Shown here: piece after piece, positions 1 to 9,196 of the stretch | How the letters are laid out: each line of letters starts with the position of its first letter | Position numbering within the stretch: the stretch's first letter is position 1 | Origin: Treponema sp. | GTDB lineage: Bacteria; Spirochaetota; Spirochaetia; Treponematales; Treponemataceae | DNA: 64,000 nt | Assembly (NCBI GenBank): GCA_016297415.1 | Contig: JAEDGQ010000001.1 | Coordinates: forward strand, 62,001 to 126,000 | Direction: 5' to 3' | Program-made: the position numbers and the translations under genes | The notes under the pieces: generated by a model | The model's input: the letters and a program-made list of their open reading frames with translations, nothing else | The model's database searches: none | What the model was told of the DNA's origin: nothing

Positions 1-786
1 CATGCGGAGCATAAGTGTTGAAAAATTTTCCGGAGCTTTTTTCTTAATCTGCATCTGAACTTCTGTAAACGGAATAATATTAATGTGTGTCCGAAGTCCG
101 TATCCGCTTATGATTTCTGCAAGTCTTTCAACTTTTTCCTGAGCTTCCTGACTTGTGTAAGGGTAGGAATGAAAATAAACGCAGTCTACAGTCATTCCTC
201 TTCTCATCATTCTATAACCGGCTACAGGACTGTCGAGGCCTCCGGAAAGAAGAAGAAGTCCTTTGCCGCTGGAACCAACAGGAAGTCCTCTACAGCCTTT
301 TTCTGAATCAGAGTAAACATAACATTTGTCACGAACTTCAACTGTAAAAGTAACATCAGGGTTGTGAACATCAACATCAAGAAGCTTTTCGGAGTAAACA
401 AGATTTCCTGCTTCTCTCATGATTCCGTAACTGTCCAGAACAAATCCCTTGTCACTTCTTTTTGCATTGATTTTGAAAGTTTTTGCACCGTTTTCTTTTG
501 CAATAAGGGCCAGTTCATAAACTTTTTTCTGGATAGCTTCAATATCTTTTTCAACAACTTCAGCTTTTGCCCAGCCTGTAATACCGATTAAATGACGGAG
601 TGTGTATTCAACAGCTTCAGCTGCTGAGTCTTCACATTCAATATAAAGTCTTCCTGCATGAAGAGTAACCTCTGCATTTACAGAAAGAAGATAAGTTTTA
701 ACATTTGAAACAAGAAGCCGTTCAAATAATTTAAGGTTTGAACCTTTTAATGTAAGTTCACCAAGTTTTCCTAAGTAAGTAATCAT
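1..786 (-). CDS. thiI: tRNA 4-thiouridine synthase ThiI (3' end cut by window edge)
   Basis: The 262 residues present run from the start codon to the window edge. The N-terminal half (about 1-165) matches the ferredoxin-like plus THUMP RNA-binding region of ThiI, with the typical opening LGKLGELTLKG. A PP-loop ATP pyrophosphatase motif SGGLDSPVA lies at residues 181-189. ThiI adenylates tRNA U8 and transfers sulfur to it; in some species it also supplies sulfur for thiamine thiazole. The part that would hold the persulfide cysteine and any rhodanese domain is outside the window, so the thiamine role cannot be judged. No clear Shine-Dalgarno precedes the ATG. Divergent from fadD. Confidence 0.93.
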   Translation of the reverse strand, partial: MITYLGKLGELTLKGSNLKLFERLLVSNVKTYLLSVNAEVTLHAGRLYIECEDSAAEAVEYTLRHLIGITGWAKAEVVEKDIEAIQKKVYELALIAKENGAKTFKINAKRSDKGFVLDSYGIMREAGNLVYSEKLLDVDVHNPDVTFTVEVRDKCYVYSDSEKGCRGLPVGSSGKGLLLLSGGLDSPVAGYRMMRRGMTVDCVYFHSYPYTSQEAQEKVERLAEIISGYGLRTHINIIPFTEVQMQIKKKAPENFSTLMLRM

Positions 787-866
787 AAAAAAAATATATC
801 AGATTCTGAAATTAATTAAAAGAAAGGGGGAGATTTCAGGTTTATTAAAGCGAAAAAATAGTCTTA

Positions 867-902
867 TTGACAGATTGACATTTTATGTAATTTTGTCATA
901 AT
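867..902 (+). promoter_or_regulatory. Sigma-70-type promoter of fadD
   Basis: TTGACA at 875-880 and CATAAT at 897-902 are separated by 16 bp, a near-consensus housekeeping promoter. A second TTGACA at 867-872 has no good -10 partner. The fadD start codon is 32 bp further on and carries a GGGGGA ribosome binding site. Confidence 0.6.
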
Positions 903-934
903 AAAATCTGTAACTAAAAATTTGGGGGATAGTT

Positions 935-2905
935 ATGATTTTTGATAATAGCGGTGACAATACTCAGTCGCCAAAAAACCTTGCGCTTCTTCTTAAAGAC
1001 AAGGCTAAACTTCTCGCTGACCAGCCGTTGCAGTCAGTAAAAAATAAAAGCGGAGTATTCGTAAAATACAGCTACGCTCAGGTATACCAGCATGTTGTAG
1101 AACTTGCTTTTGCTTTAAAAAAACTTGGTGTAAAAAAAGGATCTCATGTAGGTCTTATTTCAGATAACCGCCGGGAATGGCTTATTACAGACTTTGCACT
1201 TCTTTCTCTTGGTGCATGTGACGTTCCTCGGGGATGCGATTCAATGGGTGTAGAAATCCGTTTTATCCTTAACTTTGCAGATTGTGAAATTTCTGTATTT
1301 GAAAATGCACGTCAGCTGGAAAAAGTTCTTGAAAAACTTGATGAATGTCCAAATCTCAAAACAGCAGTTCTTTTTGATTACGATAATCACGAAATTATTG
1401 AAAAAGCAGAAGCTGCAGGAATTCATGTTGTAAACTATCATTATCTTGAAAGTGACGGTGCTTCTCTTTCTAAAGAAGAATGGGCAGAAATCGAAAAAGG
1501 TATGGAAGAAGTAACAGGTGATGACCTTGCAACAATCATCTTTACGTCTGGTACAACAGGAACTCCAAAAGGTGTTCAGCTTACTCACGATAACTATCTT
1601 GCTCAGAATGAAGCAGCTCACAAACCTCTTAACCTTATGCAGAGAGGTGATACATGGCTTACAGTTCTTCCAATCTGGCATTCTTTTGAACGCGCTTTCG
1701 TTTACATCGTAGTCGAACTTGAAGGAAGCTTTGCATACTCTAAGCCTGTAGGATCAGTTCTTCTTGGAGATCTGGCTATGGTTCAGCCGCAGTGGATGAA
1801 TGCTGTTCCACGTCTTTGGGAAGCAATTGCAAATGCTCTGTTCCGGGAAATCAAAAAACAGAATTCTACAAAACGGTGGGTATTCAATACTTTCATTGGT
1901 ATTGGTAAAGCTTATTACCGTGAAAAGGCAAAAGTTCTTGGACTTACATGCCGCTGGCACTATTATCCACGTTTTATTGAAACTTTAATGGGAATTGTTC
2001 CATTCCTTCTTCTGGTTATTCCACACTTTATTGGGGAACACATGCTTTACAAAAAGATTCGTGCTAAGTTTGGTGGAAAAATCCGTGCCGGTATTTCTGG
2101 TGGCGGTGCACTTCAAAAGGATATTGAAATGTTCTACCGTGCAATCGGATTTAACCTTCTGGAAGGTTACGGTCTTACAGAAGCAGCTCCAGTTACATCT
2201 GTAAACCTTTCTAAAAAATGCCGTTCAGGTAACATTGGACCAGCTCTTTCAAGCTTTGAAGTTAGAATTGCAGAACTTGATGAAAACAACCAGCCGGTTC
2301 CAGGAACTTCTCTAAAACCTGGAAAGAAGGGTGTTCTTATGGTTAGAGGCCGTCAGGTAATGAAAGGGTACTACAATAACCCTGAAGCAACAGCTGCAGT
2401 TATTGATGCTGAAGGCTGGCTTAATACTGGTGACCTTGCAATGATTTCTTATGATAAGGAACTAAAGATTGTTGGTCGTGCAAAAGACACCATCGTTCTT
2501 CTTGGTGGAGAAAACATTGAACCTGCTGTAATTGAAAAAGCAGTAAACACAAGTCCCTACATCGAACGCACATGTTGTGTTGGTCAGGACCAGAAATATG
2601 TTGCAGCTCTCATTGTTCCAGATCAGAACAATGTAAGTGCTTATGCAGCAGAAAACAACATCTACTACGATAACTGGGAAAACCTTCTTGAAACAAAAGA
2701 AATCCAGAATCTTTTCAAAAGCGAAATTGACAGCCTTGTAAATGCAAAAACTGGATTCCGTGCCTGTGAACGTATTTTCAACTTCAAGGTTCTTCCAAAC
2801 AGCTTTGAACTTGGAAAAGAAATCAACGGTAAACAGGAAATGGTTCGTCCAAAGATTTTCAAAATCTACAAAAACGAAATCGAAGCACTTTTCAAAGAAG
2901 TGTAA
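935..2905 (+). CDS. fadD: Long-chain fatty acid-CoA ligase (AMP-forming)
   Basis: A 656-residue adenylate-forming enzyme that activates fatty acids to acyl-CoA through an acyl-AMP intermediate. The phosphate-binding signature FTSGTTGTPKG lies at residues 203-213, followed by the downstream GYGLTEAAP and GWLNTGDL motifs of the AMP-binding family. Length and an internal hydrophobic stretch near residues 350-370 are typical of the long bacterial ACSL-like ligases found in treponemes. These bacteria cannot make or degrade fatty acids fully in many species, so the enzyme probably feeds scavenged fatty acids into lipid synthesis. It stands alone, with its own promoter and a hairpin terminator. Substrate chain length is not readable from sequence. 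Confidence 0.9.
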   Translation: MIFDNSGDNTQSPKNLALLLKDKAKLLADQPLQSVKNKSGVFVKYSYAQVYQHVVELAFALKKLGVKKGSHVGLISDNRREWLITDFALLSLGACDVPRGCDSMGVEIRFILNFADCEISVFENARQLEKVLEKLDECPNLKTAVLFDYDNHEIIEKAEAAGIHVVNYHYLESDGASLSKEEWAEIEKGMEEVTGDDLATIIFTSGTTGTPKGVQLTHDNYLAQNEAAHKPLNLMQRGDTWLTVLPIWHSFERAFVYIVVELEGSFAYSKPVGSVLLGDLAMVQPQWMNAVPRLWEAIANALFREIKKQNSTKRWVFNTFIGIGKAYYREKAKVLGLTCRWHYYPRFIETLMGIVPFLLLVIPHFIGEHMLYKKIRAKFGGKIRAGISGGGALQKDIEMFYRAIGFNLLEGYGLTEAAPVTSVNLSKKCRSGNIGPALSSFEVRIAELDENNQPVPGTSLKPGKKGVLMVRGRQVMKGYYNNPEATAAVIDAEGWLNTGDLAMISYDKELKIVGRAKDTIVLLGGENIEPAVIEKAVNTSPYIERTCCVGQDQKYVAALIVPDQNNVSAYAAENNIYYDNWENLLETKEIQNLFKSEIDSLVNAKTGFRACERIFNFKVLPNSFELGKEINGKQEMVRPKIFKIYKNEIEALFKEV

Positions 2906-2930
2906 TCTCCGCTGATTAACCATATTATTT

Positions 2931-2989
2931 CCGGCAGATTTAAGGTTCGTACTACAATTACACCTCAGGCTAATCTGCCGGATTTTTTT
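2931..2989 (+). terminator. Rho-independent terminator after fadD
   Basis: CCGGCAGATT at 2931-2940 pairs with AATCTGCCGG at 2972-2981 across a 31-base loop, followed by ATTTTTTT. The long loop is unusual but the 10-bp perfect stem plus U-tract is convincing. Confidence 0.75.
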
Positions 2990-3025
2990 ATGGAAAAAAT
3001 ACAGATTTTTTTTTATACTTGAAGT

Positions 3026-4096
3026 GTGAAAAACAAAATCTTTCATCTTACTTTTTTATTTATTCTTCTATCTTCTCTTTCAGCTCTTCCTCAGACAAAG
3101 ATTATTCCACATAAATTAAACGATGAAGAATTAAGTTTAATCGAATACAAAGATGAAGTACCGGAGCTCTTAAAAGGAATCTGGCAGGGTAGTGACAGAC
3201 TTCTTCTTTTTTCTGATAATTCCAGCGATTTTGCCTGCGTTCTCCGGGTTTTTTATAAATGGTACGATGACAGAGCCGCAGAACCACCGGCCTTTGCACA
3301 GATAACTTCCAGAAACAGAAATGATGCCACAGCCCGTCATGGTGAAAATATCGAAATTAAATACAGAACTTTAGTTAAGGATTCCTCAAACAAATCAGGT
3401 GCCTGGGAGCTTCAGGTAAAGTATCCTTCACTTAAAGAATATGTTTACATTCCGGTTTGTGTAATAAACGGAAATCTTTACCTTAATTTTTTTATTAAAC
3501 AGAATTTTTACCAGGAGATTCCTTCTCCAGACAATCCTGAAGAAACAATTCAAAAGCTTATTCCTGAAATTTATTATCTTAAAGACACAGGTGCAGCTTC
3601 AGGAATTACAATTTCCCCTCCAGTAATTAAAAACGAACTGCTTTCCTATTTTGTAGACGGTTCTTCGGTTTACCATATCCGTTACTGGCTTTCTGACATG
3701 GAATTAACTTCTGAACAGGCAGAATTTTCTGATGATGAAAATGAATATCGTGTAAATAAATTTTTAAAGACAGCAGGAAGGCTTTACACCTGTACAACAG
3801 GACGCAGCACAAAAATCCGTAATATTCAAAAGTCATCCAGCTTAAAATTTGAATATGTATTAAACGAAGAAAGTACAATTCTTGCCACAGGAAAACCTTA
3901 TCTTGTAAAAGTTCCGGCTCCTGGAAACAGGGAAGAGCTTCAGAAAATAGTTGATGAAAATAACAAAAGAAAGGCACCTCCGCCACCACCTTTGTTTCCT
4001 CCTTCAGAAATAAATTTTCACTGGAAAGAAATCTCAGAACTGGAAATGTATAATCCTTACACCTGGAACAGAAGAAATCTGGATCTTCATAAGTAG
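3026..4096 (+). CDS. Secreted protein of unknown function
   Basis: 356 residues starting at a GTG. The first 22 residues form a signal peptide (KNK, then a Leu/Phe-rich core, then SALP), so the product is exported; there is no lipobox cysteine. The body is predicted to be mixed beta-rich with many aromatic residues and no recognisable enzyme motif. A proline run (APPPPPLFPP) lies near residues 315-325, just before a conserved-looking C-terminus ending in WNRRNLDLHK. The GTG is chosen because the signal peptide begins there and no upstream in-frame start fits. I do not recognise the family. It sits alone between fadD and ileS. Confidence 0.75.
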   Translation: MKNKIFHLTFLFILLSSLSALPQTKIIPHKLNDEELSLIEYKDEVPELLKGIWQGSDRLLLFSDNSSDFACVLRVFYKWYDDRAAEPPAFAQITSRNRNDATARHGENIEIKYRTLVKDSSNKSGAWELQVKYPSLKEYVYIPVCVINGNLYLNFFIKQNFYQEIPSPDNPEETIQKLIPEIYYLKDTGAASGITISPPVIKNELLSYFVDGSSVYHIRYWLSDMELTSEQAEFSDDENEYRVNKFLKTAGRLYTCTTGRSTKIRNIQKSSSLKFEYVLNEESTILATGKPYLVKVPAPGNREELQKIVDENNKRKAPPPPPLFPPSEINFHWKEISELEMYNPYTWNRRNLDLHK

Positions 4097-4103
4097 TTTT
4101 TTT

Positions 4104-4199
4104 CGGGTGTGCCGGCTTTCGCCGTCGGGCTTTCCGCTGTTACGGCTTTCGCCTTCATTGGCTTACGCCAACGCTTCGTGCAGCTCCAATCCCTCACAC
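4104..4199. repeat. GC-rich hairpin cluster, likely dispersed intergenic repeat
   Basis: This ~96-bp block is far richer in G and C than the surrounding DNA and does not code for protein. It starts GGGTGTG and ends CCCTCACAC, so its ends are loosely inverted. Inside are several small stem-loops: GGC-TTTC-GCC at 4113-4122 and again at 4144-4153, and TTGGC-TTAC-GCCAA at 4159-4172. The design is that of a REP-like palindromic repeat. Only one copy is visible in this window, so repetition in the genome is inferred. Confidence 0.5.
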
Positions 4200-4226
4200 A
4201 GTTGAGCTGTATATGTTGTTTTTCTG

Positions 4227-4255
4227 TAGAATAAAAGCCTCTAATTCGTTATAAT
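4227..4255 (+). promoter_or_regulatory. Possible ileS promoter
   Basis: A perfect TATAAT lies at 4250-4255, 35 bp before the ileS start codon. The -35 region 17 bp upstream (TAGAAT) is poor, so only the -10 is well supported. Confidence 0.4.
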
Positions 4256-4290
4256 TATTAAGATTATCATTAAATAAAAAGAGGACTATC

Positions 4291-7200
4291 GTGTATAAAT
4301 CAGTTGATCCAAAACCAGACTTTCCTAAACAGGAAGAAGAAGTATTAAAGTTCTGGGAAAAAAATGACACATTCAAAAAGTCAGTAGCACAGAGAGAAGG
4401 TGCAGAAGACTTTGTATTCTATGACGGACCTCCATTTGCAACAGGTCTTCCACACTTTGGACATTTTATTCCATCAACAATTAAAGATATTATTCCTCGC
4501 TATCAGACAATGAAGGGTAAAAAGGTAGAACGCCGTTTTGGCTGGGACTGTCACGGTCTTCCAGTAGAAAACCTCATTGAAAAAGAACTTGGTATTAACT
4601 CTAAACACGAAATTGAAGAATACGGAATCGATAAATTCAACGATAAATGTAAGGCTTCAGTTCTTAAATATACATCAGAATGGCGCAAAACAATTACCCG
4701 TATGGGCCGCTGGGTAGATTTTGATCACGACTACAAGACAATGAATCCAGACTTTATGGAATCTATCTGGTGGGTTGCAAAATCTCTCTGGAATAAAGGT
4801 CTTATTTATGAAGGTCAGTATATTCTCCCGTATTGTCCACGGTGTGCCACAGTTCTTTCTACACACGAACTTGCTCAGGGTTACAAAGATGTTAACGACA
4901 TGACTGTAACAGTACGCTTCAAGATTACAAAAGCTCCTGCTGGCGTAAAAGACCCTGATATGACAAACGGTAAGACATACTTTATCGCATGGACTACAAC
5001 ACCATGGACACTTCCATCAAACCTTGGTCTTTGCATGGGTCCGGAACTTGATTATGTAAAAATCCTTGATAAAGAATCAGGCGACTATTACATTTTTGCA
5101 GAAGCTCGTCTTTCAGCTTACTACAAAGATGAAAACGCTTACGAAATCATTTACCGTGCTAAAGGTAAGGACTTTCTTGGCGCTGAATATGAACCACTTT
5201 TACCATATTTTGCAAATCTCAAAGATTCTGCTGCATGTGAAGCTGAAAGCGGACAGAAATGTACTGCCGGTGCTTTCCGTATGTTCAATGCTGATTATGT
5301 ATCTACAGAAGACGGTACAGGTATTGTTCATATTGCTCCCGCATTCGGTGAAGAAGATAATAAAGTATTCCGTGGAAGCGGTGTTCCAAACGTTCAGCCA
5401 ATTGATGCAGAATGTAAATTTACAAAAGCAGTTCCTGATTACACAGGCCGTTTTGTAATAGACTGTAATAAAGACATTATGGACCGTCTTAAGGCAGAAG
5501 GTAAGCTTGTAAAGAAAGAACAGCACATGCACTCATATCCACACTGCTGGAGATGTTCTTCTCCTCTTATTTACCGTGGTATTGGTTCATGGTTTGTAAA
5601 AGTAGCAGATCATCACGATTCACTTCTTAAAGCAAACTCTCAGATTAAATGGCAGCCTGCTCATATTAAAGAAGGTCGTTTCGGTAAATGGCTTGCAGGT
5701 TCTCGTGACTGGGCAGTAAGCCGCAACCGTTTCTGGGGTAACCCGATTCCAATCTGGCGTTGTGATGACCCGGACTGTAAAAATATGGTTTGTGTAGGAA
5801 GCCGTCAGGAACTTAAAGAGCTTTCCGGAACATATCCTGAAGACCTTCACAAGCAGTTTGTAGATAAAATTACTTTCAAATGTTCTAAATGTAATAAAGG
5901 CACAATGCGCCGTATTCCAGAAGTATTTGACTGCTGGTTTGAATCTGGTTCAATGCCTTATGCTCAGCAGCATTATCCTTTTGAAAATAAAGAATATTTC
6001 GAAAAACATTTCCCTGCAAACTTCATCTCTGAAGGTCTGGACCAGACTCGGGGATGGTTCTATACACTTACAATTCTTGCAAGCCATCTCTTCAACAAAC
6101 CTGCTTTCCAGAATTGTATCGTAAACGGTCTTGTACTTGCAGAAGACGGACGTAAAATGTCTAAATCTCTCCGCAACTATACAGATCCTGTGGAAGCAAT
6201 CAACAAGTTTGGTGCAGATGCTCTCCGTCTGTTCCTTACACATTCAGCAGTAGTTAAGGCAGACGACCTCCGCTATTCAGATAACGGCGTTCGTGAAGTT
6301 CTTAAGAATATTATCATTCCTCTCTGGTCTGGTTATAACTTCTTCATCAGCTATGCAAATGTAGAAGGATATACTTGTACAGGTCACGCATTTGACAGCA
6401 AACTTCCTTCAAATCCAATGGACCGCTGGATTCTTTCAGTAGCTCAGCAGATGATTAAAGATGTTTCTTCAGCACTGGATGATTATGATCTTAGTGCAGC
6501 AATTGATCCTCTTATTAACTTTATTGATCAGCTCAATAACTGGTACATCCGCCGCAGCCGCAAGCGTTTCTCTAAGGGTGAAGATCAGCAGGACAAGATT
6601 GAAGCATTTGAAAGCCTTTATACAGCCCTCAGAACATTCTCTCTCTGTTCAGCACCATTTATTCCATTCCTTTCAGAAGAAATGTGGCAGAATCTTAAAC
6701 TTGATTCAGATAAAGAATCTGTACACCTTATGGATTTCCCTGTATACAACGAAAAACTTCGTGATACAGAACTTGAATTCAAAATGGCTACAGTTCAGAA
6801 AGCAGTTTCAATGGGACGCAGCCTTCGTAATCAGTTCAATCTCAAGAACAGACAGCCTCTTGCAGCTGCAGAACTTGTTACTCGGGATGCAGAAGAACGC
6901 AAAGTTCTTGAAAACATGCAGGATGCTATTGCAGAAGAACTTAATGTTAAAAAGGTTATTTTCCATGAACGTGAAGATGAACTTGTTTCATACTCAGCAA
7001 AAGCAAACTTCCGTAATCTGGGAAAAGAACTTGGTCCAAAAATGAAAGCAGCAGCTGCAGTTATTGCAGCGCTTTCTAATGACCAGATTTCTGATATTCT
7101 TGGGGGAAAGTCTGTTTCAATTGACGTTGAAGGTCAGAAAGTTGAACTTAATACAGATAAAATCATTGTTGAACGTACTGAAAAAGAAGATCTTAAAGTT

Positions 7201-7509
7201 CTTAACGAAGGTACAATCACAATCGGTCTTGAAACAAAAGTTACAGATGAACTTAAAAAAGAAGGTTATGTTCGTGACCTTATCCGCGGTATTCAGAATC
7301 TGCGTAAGGAATCGGGCTTAACAGTTCTGGACAAGATTAACCTTACAGTAGGCGGGGACGCTGAACTTAAAGCAGCCTTTGAAATGTTTGGTGACCTTAT
7401 TGCTTCATCTACACTTACAGCAAGTCAGCAGTGGAGTGATTCAGTTTCTGGCGGAGCTTCAATCGATGCCGATGATAAAACATGGAGTGCTTCTATTGTT
7501 AAAGCATAA
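4291..7509 (+). CDS. ileS: Isoleucyl-tRNA synthetase, long eukaryotic-like type
   Basis: 1072-residue class I aminoacyl-tRNA synthetase that charges tRNA-Ile. The HIGH box is HFGH at residues 55-58 after GPPFATGLP, and the KMSKS box is intact at 622-626. A CP1 editing domain and cysteine pairs (CPRC, CWRC, CSKC) lie between them. The length and the GPPFATGLPHFGH form are those of the type 2 enzymes shared by eukaryotes, archaea and spirochetes; type 2 enzymes are generally less sensitive to mupirocin. The start is a GTG, chosen because GAGG lies 6 bp upstream and the encoded N-terminus MYKSVDPKPDFP matches the family. The 3' end overlaps the next gene. Confidence 0.97.
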   Translation: MYKSVDPKPDFPKQEEEVLKFWEKNDTFKKSVAQREGAEDFVFYDGPPFATGLPHFGHFIPSTIKDIIPRYQTMKGKKVERRFGWDCHGLPVENLIEKELGINSKHEIEEYGIDKFNDKCKASVLKYTSEWRKTITRMGRWVDFDHDYKTMNPDFMESIWWVAKSLWNKGLIYEGQYILPYCPRCATVLSTHELAQGYKDVNDMTVTVRFKITKAPAGVKDPDMTNGKTYFIAWTTTPWTLPSNLGLCMGPELDYVKILDKESGDYYIFAEARLSAYYKDENAYEIIYRAKGKDFLGAEYEPLLPYFANLKDSAACEAESGQKCTAGAFRMFNADYVSTEDGTGIVHIAPAFGEEDNKVFRGSGVPNVQPIDAECKFTKAVPDYTGRFVIDCNKDIMDRLKAEGKLVKKEQHMHSYPHCWRCSSPLIYRGIGSWFVKVADHHDSLLKANSQIKWQPAHIKEGRFGKWLAGSRDWAVSRNRFWGNPIPIWRCDDPDCKNMVCVGSRQELKELSGTYPEDLHKQFVDKITFKCSKCNKGTMRRIPEVFDCWFESGSMPYAQQHYPFENKEYFEKHFPANFISEGLDQTRGWFYTLTILASHLFNKPAFQNCIVNGLVLAEDGRKMSKSLRNYTDPVEAINKFGADALRLFLTHSAVVKADDLRYSDNGVREVLKNIIIPLWSGYNFFISYANVEGYTCTGHAFDSKLPSNPMDRWILSVAQQMIKDVSSALDDYDLSAAIDPLINFIDQLNNWYIRRSRKRFSKGEDQQDKIEAFESLYTALRTFSLCSAPFIPFLSEEMWQNLKLDSDKESVHLMDFPVYNEKLRDTELEFKMATVQKAVSMGRSLRNQFNLKNRQPLAAAELVTRDAEERKVLENMQDAIAEELNVKKVIFHEREDELVSYSAKANFRNLGKELGPKMKAAAAVIAALSNDQISDILGGKSVSIDVEGQKVELNTDKIIVERTEKEDLKVLNEGTITIGLETKVTDELKKEGYVRDLIRGIQNLRKESGLTVLDKINLTVGGDAELKAAFEMFGDLIASSTLTASQQWSDSVSGGASIDADDKTWSASIVKA

Positions 7510-8482
7510 CTTTTCAAGAGTTGCAGCAAAGCTTATGGGCCTTGCTGCGGCTCTTTTTTTTACAGTATCATTTTTCTCCTGTAAATCTGCACAGCAGGAA
7601 CTTCCTCATGCAGATATATTAAAACTTATTGATCAGAATGCACCTTTTTTTGTTTATATTCCTGTTGAACAGAATCAGCAGTTCGTTGAATATACAATTG
7701 CAAAAATGGGTGGCCCTTCACAGGATAATGCTAAAACAATAGCAAGCCGCTCTAAAAATATTGCAATTTCAACAGATGATAAAACTGGTACATGTATTGC
7801 AATTGAAGGTTCTTTCCCTGCATTTGGCATTAAATCAGCACTTTCTGAAAAAAACGGATGGACAGCAAGTCAGACAGATAATACTGTTTTTCCTTTAAGC
7901 TATTTTGTAAATCCAAAAGTAAATTTACAGACAGCAAGTCCCGTTCCAACTTTGTTTCTTGCTTCTAATGACATAAAGACTATGCTGAAACGTTACAATG
8001 ATGAAGCTTTTGGAATTGTTACTCCTGAAGAAAATGTAAAAGTTTCAGTAAATGTAAAGGTTAATGAGTTTAACCCTTATGATTACGATCTTCCTGGATT
8101 TGAAAAGCCTCAGGTTCAGGAAAAGCCTTTTAAAGCTTCAACTGAAGAAATTTTTAAATATCTTCTGGATAATAATGATACAGACATTAAATTCTACTCC
8201 AATAATCCTTCAAGAATACTCAAAACTTTTCTTGGTAAAGCAGTAGGACTTGGCATTAATTCCCTAAAAGGAACTTTACAGCCTTCCAGAACCGAAAAAG
8301 TATTTAATGTAAAACTTGAATTACAGCTTTCTCAGCCATCTATGACTAAAGCAGCCGTAAAAATGCTTAAACTGGCATTGTTCCCCATTCCTGCTAAAAT
8401 TATATCAGCTGGTAATGGTGTAATTGCAATCAGTGATGTTTCCCTCACTTATAATCAGCTTATTCAAATGATTGTCCAGTAA
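7496..8482 (+). CDS. Putative lipoprotein, TTG start inside ileS
   Basis: About 328 residues. The best start is TTG at 7496: GGAG at 7484-7487 sits 8 bp upstream and the resulting N-terminus MLKHNFSRVAAKL is a positively charged signal sequence, followed by a hydrophobic core and the lipobox FFSC with Cys29. This makes the gene overlap ileS by 14 bp, implying translational coupling. An ATG at 7535 would remove most of the charged region. The mature protein has no recognised domain; it is rich in Ser, Thr and Lys with a 'FNPYDYDLPGFEKP' stretch. It is probably anchored in the inner or outer membrane as a lipoprotein. Function unknown. Confidence 0.72.
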   Translation: MLKHNFSRVAAKLMGLAAALFFTVSFFSCKSAQQELPHADILKLIDQNAPFFVYIPVEQNQQFVEYTIAKMGGPSQDNAKTIASRSKNIAISTDDKTGTCIAIEGSFPAFGIKSALSEKNGWTASQTDNTVFPLSYFVNPKVNLQTASPVPTLFLASNDIKTMLKRYNDEAFGIVTPEENVKVSVNVKVNEFNPYDYDLPGFEKPQVQEKPFKASTEEIFKYLLDNNDTDIKFYSNNPSRILKTFLGKAVGLGINSLKGTLQPSRTEKVFNVKLELQLSQPSMTKAAVKMLKLALFPIPAKIISAGNGVIAISDVSLTYNQLIQMIVQ

Positions 8483-8491
8483 AGGGGATTT

Positions 8492-9103
8492 ATGAAACAA
8501 AGGCAGATTTTTTTTAATGTATTTTTAATTTCTATTTTCTCTTTTTTTTCCTGTCAGAGTAATTCCGGCTTTAAGATTCCTGGAGAAAGGGAAATCATAA
8601 ATAAAAACATTGCCTCTGAATATTTTGCCATAGCAGACGGATATGCTGATTTAAAAAAATATGATAAAGCAGCACAGTATTATAAACTGGCAATGAAAGA
8701 TAAAGGGGTAGCAAAAAGTGCTTATTATAAAATGGCTCGTTGTTATGCTCTTGGCAAAAACTATAAACAGGCTGAAGAAGCCTATGAAAATCTCTTAAAA
8801 CTAGATCCTGATAATACAGATATCAAATTATCTCTGGCATATATCCATGCAATGAACGGGAAAAATGAAAAAGCTCTTTCGGAATACCAGGTTCTTGTAA
8901 AAGAAAATCCAGAGAATTCTGCAATTCTTGAAAACTATATTAATCTTCTTATGTTCAATCAGAAATTCGAAGATGCTGATGCTCAGTTTAAGATTCTTTC
9001 CCAAAAGTTCCCGGATAATAAAAACCTCCAGAACCTTGAAGAAAAAATAAATTCAAAATTAGATAAAAGTTCAGAAATCCCTCCTGAACAGCCTCCACTG
9101 TAA
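8492..9103 (+). CDS. Tetratricopeptide-repeat lipoprotein
   Basis: 203 residues with a lipoprotein signal peptide (lipobox FFSC, Cys21). Residues about 47-185 form three to four TPR units, with canonical spacing of A-x-x-Y and P-x-N residues (KYDKAAQYYKLAM, NYKQAEEAYENLLKLDPDN, KNEKALSEYQVLVKENPEN, KFEDADAQFKILSQKFPDN). TPR lipoproteins act as protein-binding scaffolds, often at the outer membrane. It starts 9 bp after the previous lipoprotein with a good AAGGGGA ribosome binding site, so both are probably co-transcribed with ileS. The partner is unknown. Confidence 0.82.
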   Translation: MKQRQIFFNVFLISIFSFFSCQSNSGFKIPGEREIINKNIASEYFAIADGYADLKKYDKAAQYYKLAMKDKGVAKSAYYKMARCYALGKNYKQAEEAYENLLKLDPDNTDIKLSLAYIHAMNGKNEKALSEYQVLVKENPENSAILENYINLLMFNQKFEDADAQFKILSQKFPDNKNLQNLEEKINSKLDKSSEIPPEQPPL

Positions 9104-9116
9104 TAATAGTTTATGG

Positions 9117-9178
9117 ATATAAAAGGGGCTGTCCAATAAGTTTGCATTACGGTGGTTGAGTTTATCGAAACCACCATA
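9117..9178. repeat. Palindromic repeat, short copy (GGTGGTTGAG family)
   Basis: A hairpin made of GGTGGTT (9150s) and AACCACC, with the loop GAGTTTATCGA, lies between two convergent genes. Its flank AAAAGGGGCTG and the core GGTGGTTGAG-TT-TCGAAACCACCATATT match, in reverse orientation, the right part of the larger element at 50497-50652. It may also act as a bidirectional terminator for the converging genes. Confidence 0.6.
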
Positions 9179-9196
9179 TTATGTTCTTTATTTAAT

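Noticed and set aside
2462..3046. Long minus-strand open frame opposite fadD
   Set aside because: Cysteine- and phenylalanine-rich translation typical of the antisense of a real gene, no ribosome binding site, and it covers the fadD terminator.
6461..7045. Plus-strand frame of 194 codons inside ileS
   Set aside because: Leu/Ile-rich out-of-frame shadow of ileS, which is intact across the region.
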